From Gaiellasilicea sp037720595 (GTDB lineage: Bacteria; Actinomycetota; Thermoleophilia; Gaiellales; Gaiellaceae): 64,000 nucleotides of DNA. Positions 1 to 8,344 of this stretch are shown in pieces (position 1 is the first letter of the stretch; each line of letters starts with the position of its first letter). Below the pieces are notes generated by a model, which saw only the letters and a program-made list of their open reading frames with translations, made no database searches and had not been told where the DNA came from. The translations under genes were made by a program, and so were the position numbers. The DNA lies in the NCBI GenBank assembly GCA_037720595.1, contig JBBJLW010000012.1, positions 33,812 through 97,811 of the forward strand. Direction: 5' to 3'.

Positions 1-141
1 GGACTTGCTTGCCCGTCTATTCGTCTCGATCCCGGAGCTGAACCCGGCCACGAGCGCGAAGATGCCGATCGTCATGATCGTCAATGCGATGAGCAGCTCG
101 ACGAGCCCCATTCCTGCTTCTGCACGGACGCGAGTCGACAT
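1..141 (-). CDS. Type IV prepilin-like protein (N-terminus only)
   Basis: The minus strand from the ATG at 141 reads an open frame of 47 codons that leaves the window. It starts with a short charged leader followed by a class III prepilin motif (GMGLVELLIALTI), so PilD probably cleaves after the Gly and the hydrophobic helix becomes the pilin spine. It is a minor pilin or pseudopilin of the pilus machine encoded by the genes upstream on the same strand. It begins 10 bases after the SPOR-like gene ends, so it is probably the next gene of the operon. The C-terminus is not visible, so its exact class cannot be given. Confidence 0.75.
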   Translation of the reverse strand, partial: MSTRVRAEAGMGLVELLIALTIMTIGIFALVAGFSSGIETNRRASKS

Positions 142-151
142 TCCAGCAATC

Positions 152-889
152 CTAGTACCGCAGTATCTCGCGGACATAAGCCGTCCTGAAGCCGAATGCA
201 TGCACGTGAGCGGCCGAGCGCTGCACCGCTGAGAGCGTGGCGAAGGGGCCGGTGTAGACAACGAAGTACCCGGCACGCAGCGGTTTCCGCGTCGACGAGT
301 TCAAGACCGAGACGGACCCAAGGCCGTTGCGGCGGGCACGTAGGGCAAACTTTTCAGCATAGGCGCGCCCGACGCGAGTCTGGATGGAGGCGATCACGAC
401 GATCCAGCCGTGCCGGCCGACGGCGCCCGGCGTGGGAGTACCCAGGACGATCTGCTTCGGGAGCGGTGATGGAGCGGGCGCTGGCGCCGTCGCGGGCGCC
501 GCGACTGGACTGGACGCGGAGGCACGGGCGTTCGGCTGGAACGGATCGTGGCTTCCTGCCGGGGCCGAAACGGCGCCTGGCTTGGGATCGTTGTTGGCCA
601 GCGAGCGGCTGGCGAAAGGATCGGAGCCGCTGCCCTTGAGGAAACGGAGAGCTCTGGGCGATGTCGTTGACTTTTTCGGGTTCGTGGCATCGGCGGGGAC
701 GAGCGGGGCGCCCGCCGCCGCCGAGTCGTTCGAGCCACCGATGAGGTCGAGCAGCCGTGGCCCCTGAATCACCAGGAGGATCGCGAGGACGCCGAGGCCA
801 CCGAAGGCAATCACCTTCTGCCGCTTTTCCTTTGCGGCCTGGGCCTTGGCGAGCCGCTTCTGAACCCTCGTGCCGACCGGCTTGCTCAC
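152..889 (-). CDS. Membrane-anchored SPOR-like pilus protein
   Basis: A 245-residue protein with a basic cytoplasmic N-terminus and one membrane segment at about residues 27-45. A Pro/Ala-rich linker follows, then a C-terminal region of about 75 residues with SPOR-like character (GWIVVIASIQT, then GYFVVYTGPF). SPOR domains usually bind peptidoglycan or septal wall, so this could tie the pilus inner-membrane complex to the cell wall in the place of PilP. The GTG start at 889 overlaps the pilO stop by four bases (GTGA), which indicates translational coupling. The SPOR assignment rests on pattern only. Confidence 0.6.
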   Translation of the reverse strand: MSKPVGTRVQKRLAKAQAAKEKRQKVIAFGGLGVLAILLVIQGPRLLDLIGGSNDSAAAGAPLVPADATNPKKSTTSPRALRFLKGSGSDPFASRSLANNDPKPGAVSAPAGSHDPFQPNARASASSPVAAPATAPAPAPSPLPKQIVLGTPTPGAVGRHGWIVVIASIQTRVGRAYAEKFALRARRNGLGSVSVLNSSTRKPLRAGYFVVYTGPFATLSAVQRSAAHVHAFGFRTAYVREILRY

Positions 890-1542
890 CGCGTCGAACC
901 CTCTGAGGCCGGCTCGGCCGCGACGCCGGACAGGGTTCCATCCGGGGTGGTTGCTCCCGGAGCCGCAACCGTCCCGCGGAAGACGAAGGCTGTCACCGTG
1001 AGCGACGCCTGGATGAGACTGCTGCCGCCTTCCGCAGTGCCCCCGCCCGCGAACTGGATCGCGTCGACGCCAAAGAGCCGCCCCGCGGCTCGCACCTTGT
1101 CCTGCTTGAGGTCGGCACGAGTTCGCAGGAGGCGCAGGAACTTCTGGATCCCGAAGTAGCGCCCCTCGACCGCGACGGTAATCGGCACGACCTCGGCGCC
1201 TCCCGAGGCCACGAGACCCGCAGGTGTGATCCCAAGGATCCGCACCGAGGACCCCGCAGAGGCGCGTGAAAGCTGCCGGAGGATCTCCGACATCTGGAGC
1301 TCATCCGGAATCGCTTTCCGGAGTGTCGTCAACTGCGCCGTGCTCAAGCGCAGGATCGGGCCGTCGATGAGAGCCTGCGTGGCCGCGAGCTCCAGTTCCG
1401 CGTCATCGATCTGCACCGAGAGCTCGGCCGCCTTCGACCACTGGGGCGAGACCACTCCGAACCAGCCGACGAGCACGACGAGCAGAAGACCAACGGCGGC
1501 GATTCCCACCGCCGCCCGTCCGTTGAGGCGGTCGATCATCAT
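886..1542 (-). CDS. pilO: Type IV pilus assembly protein PilO
   Basis: A 218-residue bitopic membrane protein: a short N-terminus, a membrane helix at about residues 9-29, a coiled segment, and a C-terminal ferredoxin-like domain (ITVAVEGRYFGIQKFLRLL). PilO pairs with PilN to form the periplasm-side ring that links the PilM/ATPase platform to the pilus. The ATG at 1542 is chosen because it overlaps the pilN stop as ATGA; an adjacent ATG at 1539 is possible. A longer open frame running to 2118 is an out-of-frame extension through pilN. The order pilM-pilN-pilO supports the call. Confidence 0.85.
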   Translation of the reverse strand: MMIDRLNGRAAVGIAAVGLLLVVLVGWFGVVSPQWSKAAELSVQIDDAELELAATQALIDGPILRLSTAQLTTLRKAIPDELQMSEILRQLSRASAGSSVRILGITPAGLVASGGAEVVPITVAVEGRYFGIQKFLRLLRTRADLKQDKVRAAGRLFGVDAIQFAGGGTAEGGSSLIQASLTVTAFVFRGTVAAPGATTPDGTLSGVAAEPASEGSTR

Positions 1543-2165
1543 CGACCTCCGGTCGAGCTGAGAGTCGCCGCGACCGAGAACTGCACCCGCGAGCTCGTCG
1601 TGCCGGCGCCACGAGTGCTGGACTGAAGAGTCACATCCGTCAACCAGGGAAGCAGGGCCAGTCGGTCTAGCACCTGCGCGACCCTTACCTGGGAGTCGGC
1701 GAAGCCAGAAATAATGAAGCCGGTCGGCGTCGCCCCCGCAGCGCCGGCGGTAGGAGTACCGACCGCGACCGCAGTGAGCGTCGGAGATGTCGCCTGCAGG
1801 TTCTGCAGGAAGACGTTCGAAGGCAGCACGCGCGCGAGATCGCGGAGCACGTCCTCCCAGGCGACCCGCTGGGACACGACCGTGCGGAACGCTGCGAGCC
1901 GTGCCTGGCTCGCAGCCCGCGCCTGCTCCACCGCTGCGGCGCGCGCCTGGGCGGCGATCAGCCGCGTCTCGACACTCTGGAGCGCCGTCCGCCGGTCGTC
2001 CACCACGCCCCGCTGCTGGATGAAGAGCCCCGCGAAGGCGAGCGCGAGGACACCGGCCGCGATCCCGGAGCCGCCGAGGACGCGACGAGCCGATGCTCCG
2101 CGGCCGATCGCGACCCACCGGTTCCCAGGCCGTAGCTCCTCCGGAAGCAGATTGACTGCGCGCAT
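1539..2165 (-). CDS. pilN: Type IV pilus assembly protein PilN
   Basis: A 208-residue protein that opens with the PilN signature (MRAVNLLPEELRP), the peptide that docks on cytoplasmic PilM. A membrane helix follows at about residues 31-51, then an Ala/Arg-rich coiled coil and a C-terminal domain. It bridges PilM and PilO in the inner membrane. The start overlaps the pilM stop by one base (TGATG), and the stop overlaps the pilO start. The position and the conserved NLLP motif make the assignment firm. Confidence 0.9.
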   Translation of the reverse strand: MRAVNLLPEELRPGNRWVAIGRGASARRVLGGSGIAAGVLALAFAGLFIQQRGVVDDRRTALQSVETRLIAAQARAAAVEQARAASQARLAAFRTVVSQRVAWEDVLRDLARVLPSNVFLQNLQATSPTLTAVAVGTPTAGAAGATPTGFIISGFADSQVRVAQVLDRLALLPWLTDVTLQSSTRGAGTTSSRVQFSVAATLSSTGGR

Positions 2166-3331
2166 CAGGCCTCGACCCCCAATCCGATCGCGATTGTAAG
2201 CGAGGCGAGGTCGTCCCGCGCCTGCAGGTCGCCTGCCCCCCGCACCTGGGCGAGCGGGTTGACGCGACGGACTGCGACCCGCGTCAGCCGCTCGAGTTCC
2301 TCGGGCAGCCCCGAAAGCCTGCTCGTGCCGCCCGAGACGAGGATCTCGGAGATTGCAAGCGAGCTCGGCTGACTCTGGTAGAACTGGAGCGAGGCGACGA
2401 GCTCGCGGGCGAGCTTCTCGAGCTCACGTCCGATCGCTGCGCGCACGGCACGCATCCGTGGATCCTGGGTCTCACCGACCCCGTCAGGCTCCAGCGAGGC
2501 GGCGAGCTTCAGCTCGAAGGCCTCGTCGGACGTGACGCCGAGTTCGAGAGCGATCGCCGTTTCGAGCTTGCCGCCGCCCCACTCGAGCACCCGCGTGAAC
2601 TCGCAGATTGCGCCGTCGGAGATCGCGAGCGTCGAGCGGTCGTGCCCCAATGAGACGGCCACGACGGCTCGCGCCGGCTCGTCCGAAGCCGACGACATCG
2701 CGCCGACGGCCCGCAGCAGCGCGAACGCCTCCAGGTCGATCCCGTAGAGCTCGATCTTCGCAGCCTGGGCCGCTTCGACGTAACGGTCGATCGACTCGCG
2801 GTAGGCGGCCGCCAGGAGGATGCGGCGCGAGACGGCGCCGGTGTCGTCGAGCGTCTCGTTGACGATGTGGTAGTCGAGCACGGCCTCGTCGATCGGGATC
2901 GAGACGGCTTCGTGCGCGCGAAAGCGGATCGCGTTCGCGAGCTGCCGCTCATCGGCGATTCCGTCGATGTCGAAGGCCCGCACGCCGATGCGGTTGGTGG
3001 CGAGCCCCAGTCGGATGCCACGACGCGGCAGCTTGTGCTCCTCGAAGAAGCTGTCGAGGGCCTGCGCCAGTGCAGGGACGTCCCTCACCTCGCCCCCCAC
3101 CACGACGCCGCGGTCGAGGGGTCCCCGCGCGAGCTGAAGGAGATTGGCGGAGCCGTTGTTCATGATCCTCGCCGCCGCCACTTGCGACGCGCCTATCTTG
3201 AGGCCGACGAGCTCTCGCTTGGAGGGACGGCGCGTACGACCGGCGCCGGCGTTCGTCAGCTTCGCCCCGGACTTCGACTTGCGCCGCGGGACGAGGTCGG
3301 AGAGCTTGATCTCCTTCTTCAGATCGACCAT
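2165..3331 (-). CDS. pilM: Type IV pilus assembly ATPase-like protein PilM
   Basis: A 388-residue actin-like (FtsA fold) cytoplasmic protein. An N-terminal LVGLKIGASQVAAARI segment matches phosphate-loop 1 of the family, and the late ILVSGGTSRLSGLPEEL segment matches the adenosine motif. PilM binds the N-terminal peptide of PilN and relays ATPase activity to the membrane ring. It starts four bases after the pilT stop, so it is probably co-transcribed with pilT and followed without gaps by pilN, pilO and the SPOR-like gene. Confidence 0.92.
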   Translation of the reverse strand: MVDLKKEIKLSDLVPRRKSKSGAKLTNAGAGRTRRPSKRELVGLKIGASQVAAARIMNNGSANLLQLARGPLDRGVVVGGEVRDVPALAQALDSFFEEHKLPRRGIRLGLATNRIGVRAFDIDGIADERQLANAIRFRAHEAVSIPIDEAVLDYHIVNETLDDTGAVSRRILLAAAYRESIDRYVEAAQAAKIELYGIDLEAFALLRAVGAMSSASDEPARAVVAVSLGHDRSTLAISDGAICEFTRVLEWGGGKLETAIALELGVTSDEAFELKLAASLEPDGVGETQDPRMRAVRAAIGRELEKLARELVASLQFYQSQPSSLAISEILVSGGTSRLSGLPEELERLTRVAVRRVNPLAQVRGAGDLQARDDLASLTIAIGLGVEA

Positions 3332-3335
3332 TTGC

Positions 3336-4499
3336 CTATACCTCAGTCGTCAGTAGGAGGCCGTTGTTGGTCTGGGGGTTCGGAGTCGAGAAATCGGTGT
3401 AGCCGCCGCGCTCGAGCAGGCCGCGGAGCTGCTCGGGGCGCGTGGAACGCGAGAAGGCGACATCGGACGTGATCACCCGGCGCAGCGCCAGATCTGCGAG
3501 GGACTGCTCCATCGTCAACATGCCGCGCGAGGAGCCCGTCTGCATGACCGAGTAGATCTGCTCGACCTTCGCCTGGCGGATCAGGTTCCGCACGGCGTCG
3601 TCAGGGATCAGAATCTCGAGCGCCGCGGTCCGGCCAGCGCCGTCGGCGGTGGGAACGAGGTTTTGGGTGACGATCCCCTGAAGGGTACCGGCGAGCTGCA
3701 CCCGTACCTGATCCTGCTGCTCGGCCGGGAAGACGTCGATGATCCGGTCGATCGTCTGCGGTGCGCTCTGGGTGTGCAGGGTCGCAAAGACGAGGTGGCC
3801 GGTCTCGGCCGCGGTCAGCGCAGTCCCGATCGTCTCCAGGTCGCGCATCTCGCCGACGAGGATGACATCGGGATCCTGGCGGAGCGCCGAGCGCAGAGCG
3901 TCAGCGAACGAGGTGGCGTCGGGGCCGATCTCGCGCTGGTTGACGATGCAACTCCGGTGCCAGTGGAGAAACTCGATCGGATCCTCGATCGTGAGGATGT
4001 GCTCGTGCCGGGTCTCGTTGATCCGATCGAGAAGTGAGGCGAGTGTCGTCGACTTACCCGAGCCGGTGGGGCCGGTGACGAGGATGAGTCCACGTGGTTT
4101 GTCGGAGAACTCGTAGAGGCGCGGCGGCATCCCGAGCTGCTCGAGCGACTTGATCACCTGAGGGATGAGCCGGAAGGCGGCGCCGACACTCGTGCGCTGG
4201 AAGTAGGCGTTGACGCGGAACCGCGCGAGGCCTGGGATCGAGTAGGAGAAGTCGAGCTGGCGGCGGGTTTCGAGGAGCTTCTGTTGCTCGGTTGAGAGGA
4301 TCCGGTAGACGAGCGTCTGGGTATCCTCGGGGAGCAGCTTGTCGAACTCCGGCACGCGCTCGAGGCGGCCGTTGACGCGGATCACCGGCGGCGAGCCGGC
4401 CGCGAGGTGGAGGTCGGACGCGTTGCGCTCGACCATCACCGCCAGCAGCTCGTCGATGGAATGGAGTTCGTTCGCCACAGTTACGTTCCCTTTCGGCAC
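3336..4499 (-). CDS. pilT: Pilus retraction ATPase PilT
   Basis: A 387-residue hexameric secretion ATPase that powers pilus retraction (twitching). It shows the PilT N-terminal PAS-like region (ASDLHLAAGSPPVIRVNG), Walker A GPTGSGKST at residues 143-151, the Asp box around HILTIEDPIEF, Walker B (DVILVGEMRD, about 211-220) and a His box (GHLVFATLHT). Full length for the family. A second PilT/PilU-like ATPase lies at 9309-10547, so the machine has one extension motor (PilB) and two retraction-type motors. Confidence 0.93.
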   Translation of the reverse strand: MPKGNVTVANELHSIDELLAVMVERNASDLHLAAGSPPVIRVNGRLERVPEFDKLLPEDTQTLVYRILSTEQQKLLETRRQLDFSYSIPGLARFRVNAYFQRTSVGAAFRLIPQVIKSLEQLGMPPRLYEFSDKPRGLILVTGPTGSGKSTTLASLLDRINETRHEHILTIEDPIEFLHWHRSCIVNQREIGPDATSFADALRSALRQDPDVILVGEMRDLETIGTALTAAETGHLVFATLHTQSAPQTIDRIIDVFPAEQQDQVRVQLAGTLQGIVTQNLVPTADGAGRTAALEILIPDDAVRNLIRQAKVEQIYSVMQTGSSRGMLTMEQSLADLALRRVITSDVAFSRSTRPEQLRGLLERGGYTDFSTPNPQTNNGLLLTTEV

Positions 4500-4627
4500 T
4501 CAACAGTACGAGCTTTAGATGATGACGTTCGGTTGAATTTCGATCCCCGGGGCCAGTCTGAAATAGGACCCTCGGCGGACAGGCACTGAAGCCTTAGCCG
4601 CAGCTGCGCGCACACCAACGTCTGCGT

Positions 4628-4667
4628 TTCGAGGAGGGACGCGGTTGGTACCGCGCCCCTCCTCGAA
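4628..4667 (-). terminator. Strong hairpin after the major pilin gene
   Basis: An 11-bp perfect stem (TTCGAGGAGGG with CCCTCCTCGAA), then a one-base mismatch, a further 5-bp stem (CGCGG/CCGCG) and a 6-base loop. It lies about 30 bases past the pilin stop and before pilT on the minus strand. On that strand no T-run follows the stem, so it may act as an attenuator or as an mRNA-stabilising 3' end. That would let pilin be made in excess over pilT-M-N-O. Confidence 0.6.
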
Positions 4668-4695
4668 AAATCACGCCCTCGCGCAGTTCCCCAGG

Positions 4696-5178
4696 TTACG
4701 GAGCTGCCAGGGCGCAGGTCGCTGCGGTGGCTCCGGTGGGGACAGCCGAATTCTGCTTCACGGTTCCGCCGGGCCCGAGAACGCTCGCCGTCTTCCCGCC
4801 GACGGTGTTCCACAGGCAGTAGGTCTTATCCGCGCTGAAGGTGCCGCCTACAGGCGGAGTCGCGTCTGAGCCAAGCTTCATGCCGCTGTCGTACTGGGCC
4901 TTCAAACCGGTGACAGCAGTCAGGTCAAAGGTGTGGGCCTGGTTGTCGTCGCATGGGCTTTTGTCGAGATACGTGCCACAGTCGGAGAAGTACGCCTCCG
5001 CCGACGGGATCGCCGAACGCACGTTGGCCGCCGAGGCCTTCTGGTTGGCGCGCTCCTTGAAGCCGAGGTACGACGGGACTGCGATCGCCAGCAGGATCCC
5101 GATGATCACGATGACTACGAGCAGCTCGATCAGCGTGAAGCCTTCCTCACGCGCGAGCCGCTGCCGCAACTTACTCAT
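4696..5178 (-). CDS. pilA: Major type IV pilin (PilA/PilE-like)
   Basis: A 160-residue prepilin with a 14-residue basic leader ending in Gly, then FTLIELLVVIVIIGI: the classic site for PilD cleavage and N-methylation, with Glu at +5. The C-terminal half has two Cys pairs (CGTYLDKSPC and a later pair at CLW and TCAL), consistent with disulfide-pinned pilin loops. The ATG at 5178 is preceded by a strong AGGAGA ribosome site. A longer frame to 5262 has no such site. It is followed by a large hairpin, as expected for the most abundant transcript. Confidence 0.92.
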   Translation of the reverse strand: MSKLRQRLAREEGFTLIELLVVIVIIGILLAIAVPSYLGFKERANQKASAANVRSAIPSAEAYFSDCGTYLDKSPCDDNQAHTFDLTAVTGLKAQYDSGMKLGSDATPPVGGTFSADKTYCLWNTVGGKTASVLGPGGTVKQNSAVPTGATAATCALAAP

Positions 5179-5260
5179 GCAATTCTCCTGTCTTCTTGGC
5201 CGCTCTGGCCTGGTGGTGGATCGGACTCCTGAGGTATCGCCCATCGCGGGGGATGTGGAC

Positions 5261-5275
5261 ACCCCCGATAGGGGT
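5261..5275. promoter_or_regulatory. ACCCC-N5-GGGGT palindrome upstream of pilA
   Basis: A perfect inverted repeat, ACCCC then five bases then GGGGT, about 83 bases upstream of the pilA start. The same motif occurs upstream of the PilX-like gene at 12410-12424, and a near copy at 12463-12477. The recurrence at both pilus promoters suggests a shared operator. The factor is unknown; CsoR-family repressors use a similar arrangement, but that is only a resemblance. Confidence 0.5.
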
Positions 5276-5355
5276 ATTTCGGCGCGATATGAGGGCAGAT
5301 CTCTGAGGCTTCTTGTACTTTCGGTCGCCGTGCTGCTCTTGCTTGTCGCCCGCGC

Positions 5356-5610
5356 CTAGGCGCGGGCGACCTGGCAGCCGAGATACGAGAACGAGGCGAC
5401 GAGATCGCGCACGAACGCGTCGGCCCCCTCGAGATCGGGGAACCGGTAGGGCCGGATCCGCTCGGCGTCGCTCGCCTCGCCGAAGACCTGTGTGGCGACG
5501 ACGATGCCGGCACCGTCGGAGCGGGTCACCACGCTCGCGAAGGGGGTCCCGTCACGCTGGACCTGCCACGTCGCCGTGGGTGCATCACTGAGAGAAGCCG
5601 CAGTTTCCAT
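5356..5610 (-). CDS. Small hypothetical protein between pilB and pilA
   Basis: An 84-residue soluble protein (ATG at 5610) with no motif I recognise. Its sequence is mixed and globular-looking (WQVQRDGTPFASVV, then RIRPYRFPDLEGADAFV) and ends in FSYLGCQVARA. It has no signal peptide or membrane segment. It sits on the same strand as the pilus genes, about 190 bases after pilB. The ribosome site is weak. It may be an accessory or regulatory factor for the pilus, but that rests on position only. Confidence 0.5.
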   Translation of the reverse strand: METAASLSDAPTATWQVQRDGTPFASVVTRSDGAGIVVATQVFGEASDAERIRPYRFPDLEGADAFVRDLVASFSYLGCQVARA

Positions 5611-5801
5611 ACGACTCACTATCGGCGTCCTCCCTCTCAGTCCCACCCCCGTCCGGGTGATTCTGGGCTCTTTGTTCCGGAAGTTCGCCGGACAGAGAGC
5701 CTGGAAAGAGCGGGCGCAGGAACCGCGGGAGCGCGATCGCGTGGACATCACCCCGAAACCGCGAAGCCGTTCCAGACTCGGCCTCGGCGAGCGCCCGCCG
5801 G

Positions 5802-7592
5802 TCAGGCGGTGCAGACGCGCGCGAGCTCTTCGACTGTAGTGATTCCTGCGGCTACCTTGGCGACCCCGTCGTGCCAGAGCGAGCGCATTCCGTCGTTCCG
5901 CGCGGCGCGGTCGATCTCTTCCCGCGGCGCCTTCTCGGACGCGAGCCGCTCGAGCTCTCCGGTCATCTCGAGGAACTGAAAGACGCCGATCCGACCCTTG
6001 TAGCCGGTGTTTCCGCACCGGGCGCAACCGGCCTTGCGCCGGAAGGTGGAACCGACCAGGGCGGCCACCAGCTCGTCGTCGACATGCAGGGCGCGGAGCT
6101 CGTCGAGGCTCGGCTCGTAGGAGGTGGCGCAATGGACGCAGAGCTTCCGGGCGAGCCTCTGGGCGAGCACGGCCGAGACCGCGGCCCCGGTGATGAACGG
6201 CTCGACTCCCATCTCGTTCAGCCGCGTCAGCGCCGAGGGCGCGTCATTCGTGTGCAGCGTCGAGAGCACGAGGTGGCCGGTGAGCGCAGCCTCGATCGAG
6301 ATCCGCGCAGTCTCGCCGTCGCGGATCTCGCCGACCATGACCACGTCGGGATCGGAGCGGAGAATCGACCGCAGCGCCGTCGCGAACGTGAGCCCTGCGC
6401 GCGGGTTGGTCTGCACCTGCTTGATCCCGGCGAGCCTGTACTCGACCGGGTCCTCGACGGTGATTATGTTGATCTCGGGTCGGCTCGTCGCCGCGAGCGC
6501 AGCGTAGAGCGTCGTAGACTTGCCCGAGCCGGTTGGGCCCGTGACGAGCATCGCACCGGTCGGCCTCGCGAGAATTGCGGAGACCTGCTCACGCATCGCC
6601 TCGGAGAGGCCGAGCGACTCGAGCGTCGGCACCTCGCGCGACTTGTCGAGGAGGCGCATCGTCACCGTCTCGCCCTCTACGGTGGGCAGGGTTGCGACGC
6701 GGATGTCGAGCAGCCGCCCGGCTGCGGCCGCAGTGAGCGTGATCCGGCCGTCCTGCGGCTTGCGCCGCTCGGCGATGTCGAGCTTCGAGAGCACCTTCAA
6801 CCGCGTCGTTACGCCCGCAGTGAGCCGCTTCGGGATCCGTTGGGCGACGTGGAGGACGCCGTCGATCCGGAACCGGACGACGAGGTCGTGCTCCTGCGGC
6901 TCGACGTGAATGTCGCTCGCCCCATCCTCGGCCGCCTGGAAGATGATCGAGTTGACGAGCCGCACGAGCGGCGCGTCGGAGATCCCGTCGTCGGCCTCGA
7001 GATCGTCGGCGTCGGCGTCGGCGTCGGCCTCGGCCGCCGCCTCGCTGACGAAGGCGGCGTTCTGCGCCTCTGCAGCCCGGGACAGGCGGCGCAACTCGGT
7101 CAGCACGTCGTTTTTCGCCGCGACGTAGAACTCGATGGGGCGACGCGTCGCGAGGCGCAACTCGTCGAGCCCGCGCACGTTCTGCGGATCGGTGATCGCG
7201 AGCTTGAGCGTTGCGCCGTCGCTGGCGAAGGGAATCGCGCAAACGCGCTCGAGCACAGGCAGCGCGATCGTCTTCGACGCCTCGGTATCGATGCCGGCGA
7301 CCGCCAGGTCGACGAGCGGCAAGTGGTATTGCTCGGCGAGCGCCCGCGCGACCCCAAGCGCGCTCGCGAAGCCTTCGTCGATGAGGGCCTGCGAGAACGT
7401 TCCCCCGACGGCCCGCGTGCGGACCTGCTCGAGCTTGTCGGGCTCCAGCAGGCCCATCTCGCCGATTACCTCCGAGACGAGCTCGCTGTGCCCGCGCGCC
7501 ACGTCCTCGTCGGACGGCGAGGCGGCGCCGTCCTCCTCGTTGACGAGGCGCAGCTCTGGGTGGTTGTCGTAGTTCATGCCCGGTAACTTCAT
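5802..7592 (-). CDS. pilB: Pilus extension ATPase PilB
   Basis: A 596-residue GspE/PilB ATPase that drives pilin polymerisation. The N-terminal region (about 30-170) is an MshEN/GspE-N type domain. A low-complexity Ala/Asp stretch (about 184-202) comes from a short GTCGGC-type repeat near 7006-7035. The core shows the Asp-rich GASDIHVEP box, Walker A GPTGSGKST at 352-360, the EDPVEYR Asp box, Walker B (DVVMVGEIRD) and a four-Cys zinc site (CVHC and CARC). The start at 7592 abuts the pilD stop; 7577 is an alternative. The longer open frame to 8138 is not coding. Confidence 0.93.
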   Translation of the reverse strand: MKLPGMNYDNHPELRLVNEEDGAASPSDEDVARGHSELVSEVIGEMGLLEPDKLEQVRTRAVGGTFSQALIDEGFASALGVARALAEQYHLPLVDLAVAGIDTEASKTIALPVLERVCAIPFASDGATLKLAITDPQNVRGLDELRLATRRPIEFYVAAKNDVLTELRRLSRAAEAQNAAFVSEAAAEADADADADDLEADDGISDAPLVRLVNSIIFQAAEDGASDIHVEPQEHDLVVRFRIDGVLHVAQRIPKRLTAGVTTRLKVLSKLDIAERRKPQDGRITLTAAAAGRLLDIRVATLPTVEGETVTMRLLDKSREVPTLESLGLSEAMREQVSAILARPTGAMLVTGPTGSGKSTTLYAALAATSRPEINIITVEDPVEYRLAGIKQVQTNPRAGLTFATALRSILRSDPDVVMVGEIRDGETARISIEAALTGHLVLSTLHTNDAPSALTRLNEMGVEPFITGAAVSAVLAQRLARKLCVHCATSYEPSLDELRALHVDDELVAALVGSTFRRKAGCARCGNTGYKGRIGVFQFLEMTGELERLASEKAPREEIDRAARNDGMRSLWHDGVAKVAAGITTVEELARVCTA

Positions 7593-8344
7593 TAGAGCAG
7601 GCTCAGGTACGAGTCGAGGAGCGATTTCCCTGCAAAGAGCCCGGCCACACCGCCGAGAGCCAGGAACGGCCCAAACGGGATGCCCATCTTCCGTCCCGCC
7701 TGGCCGTGACGGACGAGCAGGACGATCGCAGGCACGAGGGCGGTCAGCATCCCGAGCATCAGCGCGACGGGAACAACGCGACCCAGCATGACGCCGAGGA
7801 GAAGCGCGAGCTTGACGTCGCCCATCCCCATCCCAGCCGGGTAGGCGAGCGCGGCGACAAGCAGGAACGCCGCGGCGCCGAGGCCGCCGAGCGCCCACTC
7901 CACCGATGGATCGAGCACCGTCTGCGCGATAAGAACGATCGCGGATGCGGGAAGGACGATCTTGTTCGGGATGATCCGGCGCTCGAGGTCGGTGACGGAT
8001 ACGGCGACGAGGACTGCGCAGAAGAGCGAAGCCACGGCGGCGTCCCAGGTGAACCCGAAGACGAAGACGCAGGCCGCCACGAGCAGCGCCGTCGCGAGCT
8101 CGACGAGCGGGTATTTCCACGGGATGGTCGTCCCGCACGAGCGGCAGCGGCCCCGCAGGAGCGCGTAGGAGAGGAGTGGAATGTTGTCGTACCAGGCGAG
8201 GGGCCGCTCACAGCTCATGCAAGCCGAGCCGGGGCTGGCGATCGAGCGGCCGAGCGGCACCCGGGCGACGACAACGTTGAGAAAGCTCCCGAGCGCGAGT
8301 CCGGGTACCAGCGCGACGGCTGCGAGCGCGGGGTACACGCTCAA
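7592..8344 (-). CDS. pilD: Prepilin peptidase / N-methyltransferase PilD
   Basis: A 250-residue polytopic membrane aspartyl protease that cleaves and N-methylates prepilins. It shows the family's GSFLNVVVAR motif, two CxxC pairs (CMSC, CRSC) that bind zinc, and the two catalytic Asp regions (SVTDLERRIIPN and GMGMGDVKL). The frame stays open upstream to 8494, but the TTG at 8344 overlaps the preceding stop as TTGA and gives the usual length, so I prefer it. It is encoded within the pilus operon beside its substrates. Confidence 0.9.
   Translation of the reverse strand: MSVYPALAAVALVPGLALGSFLNVVVARVPLGRSIASPGSACMSCERPLAWYDNIPLLSYALLRGRCRSCGTTIPWKYPLVELATALLVAACVFVFGFTWDAAVASLFCAVLVAVSVTDLERRIIPNKIVLPASAIVLIAQTVLDPSVEWALGGLGAAAFLLVAALAYPAGMGMGDVKLALLLGVMLGRVVPVALMLGMLTALVPAIVLLVRHGQAGRKMGIPFGPFLALGGVAGLFAGKSLLDSYLSLL

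Noticed and set aside
7006..7035. Phase-variable hexanucleotide repeat in pilB
   Set aside because: The repeat is short, in units that keep the reading frame, and encodes an Ala/Asp linker, so frame switching is not expected.
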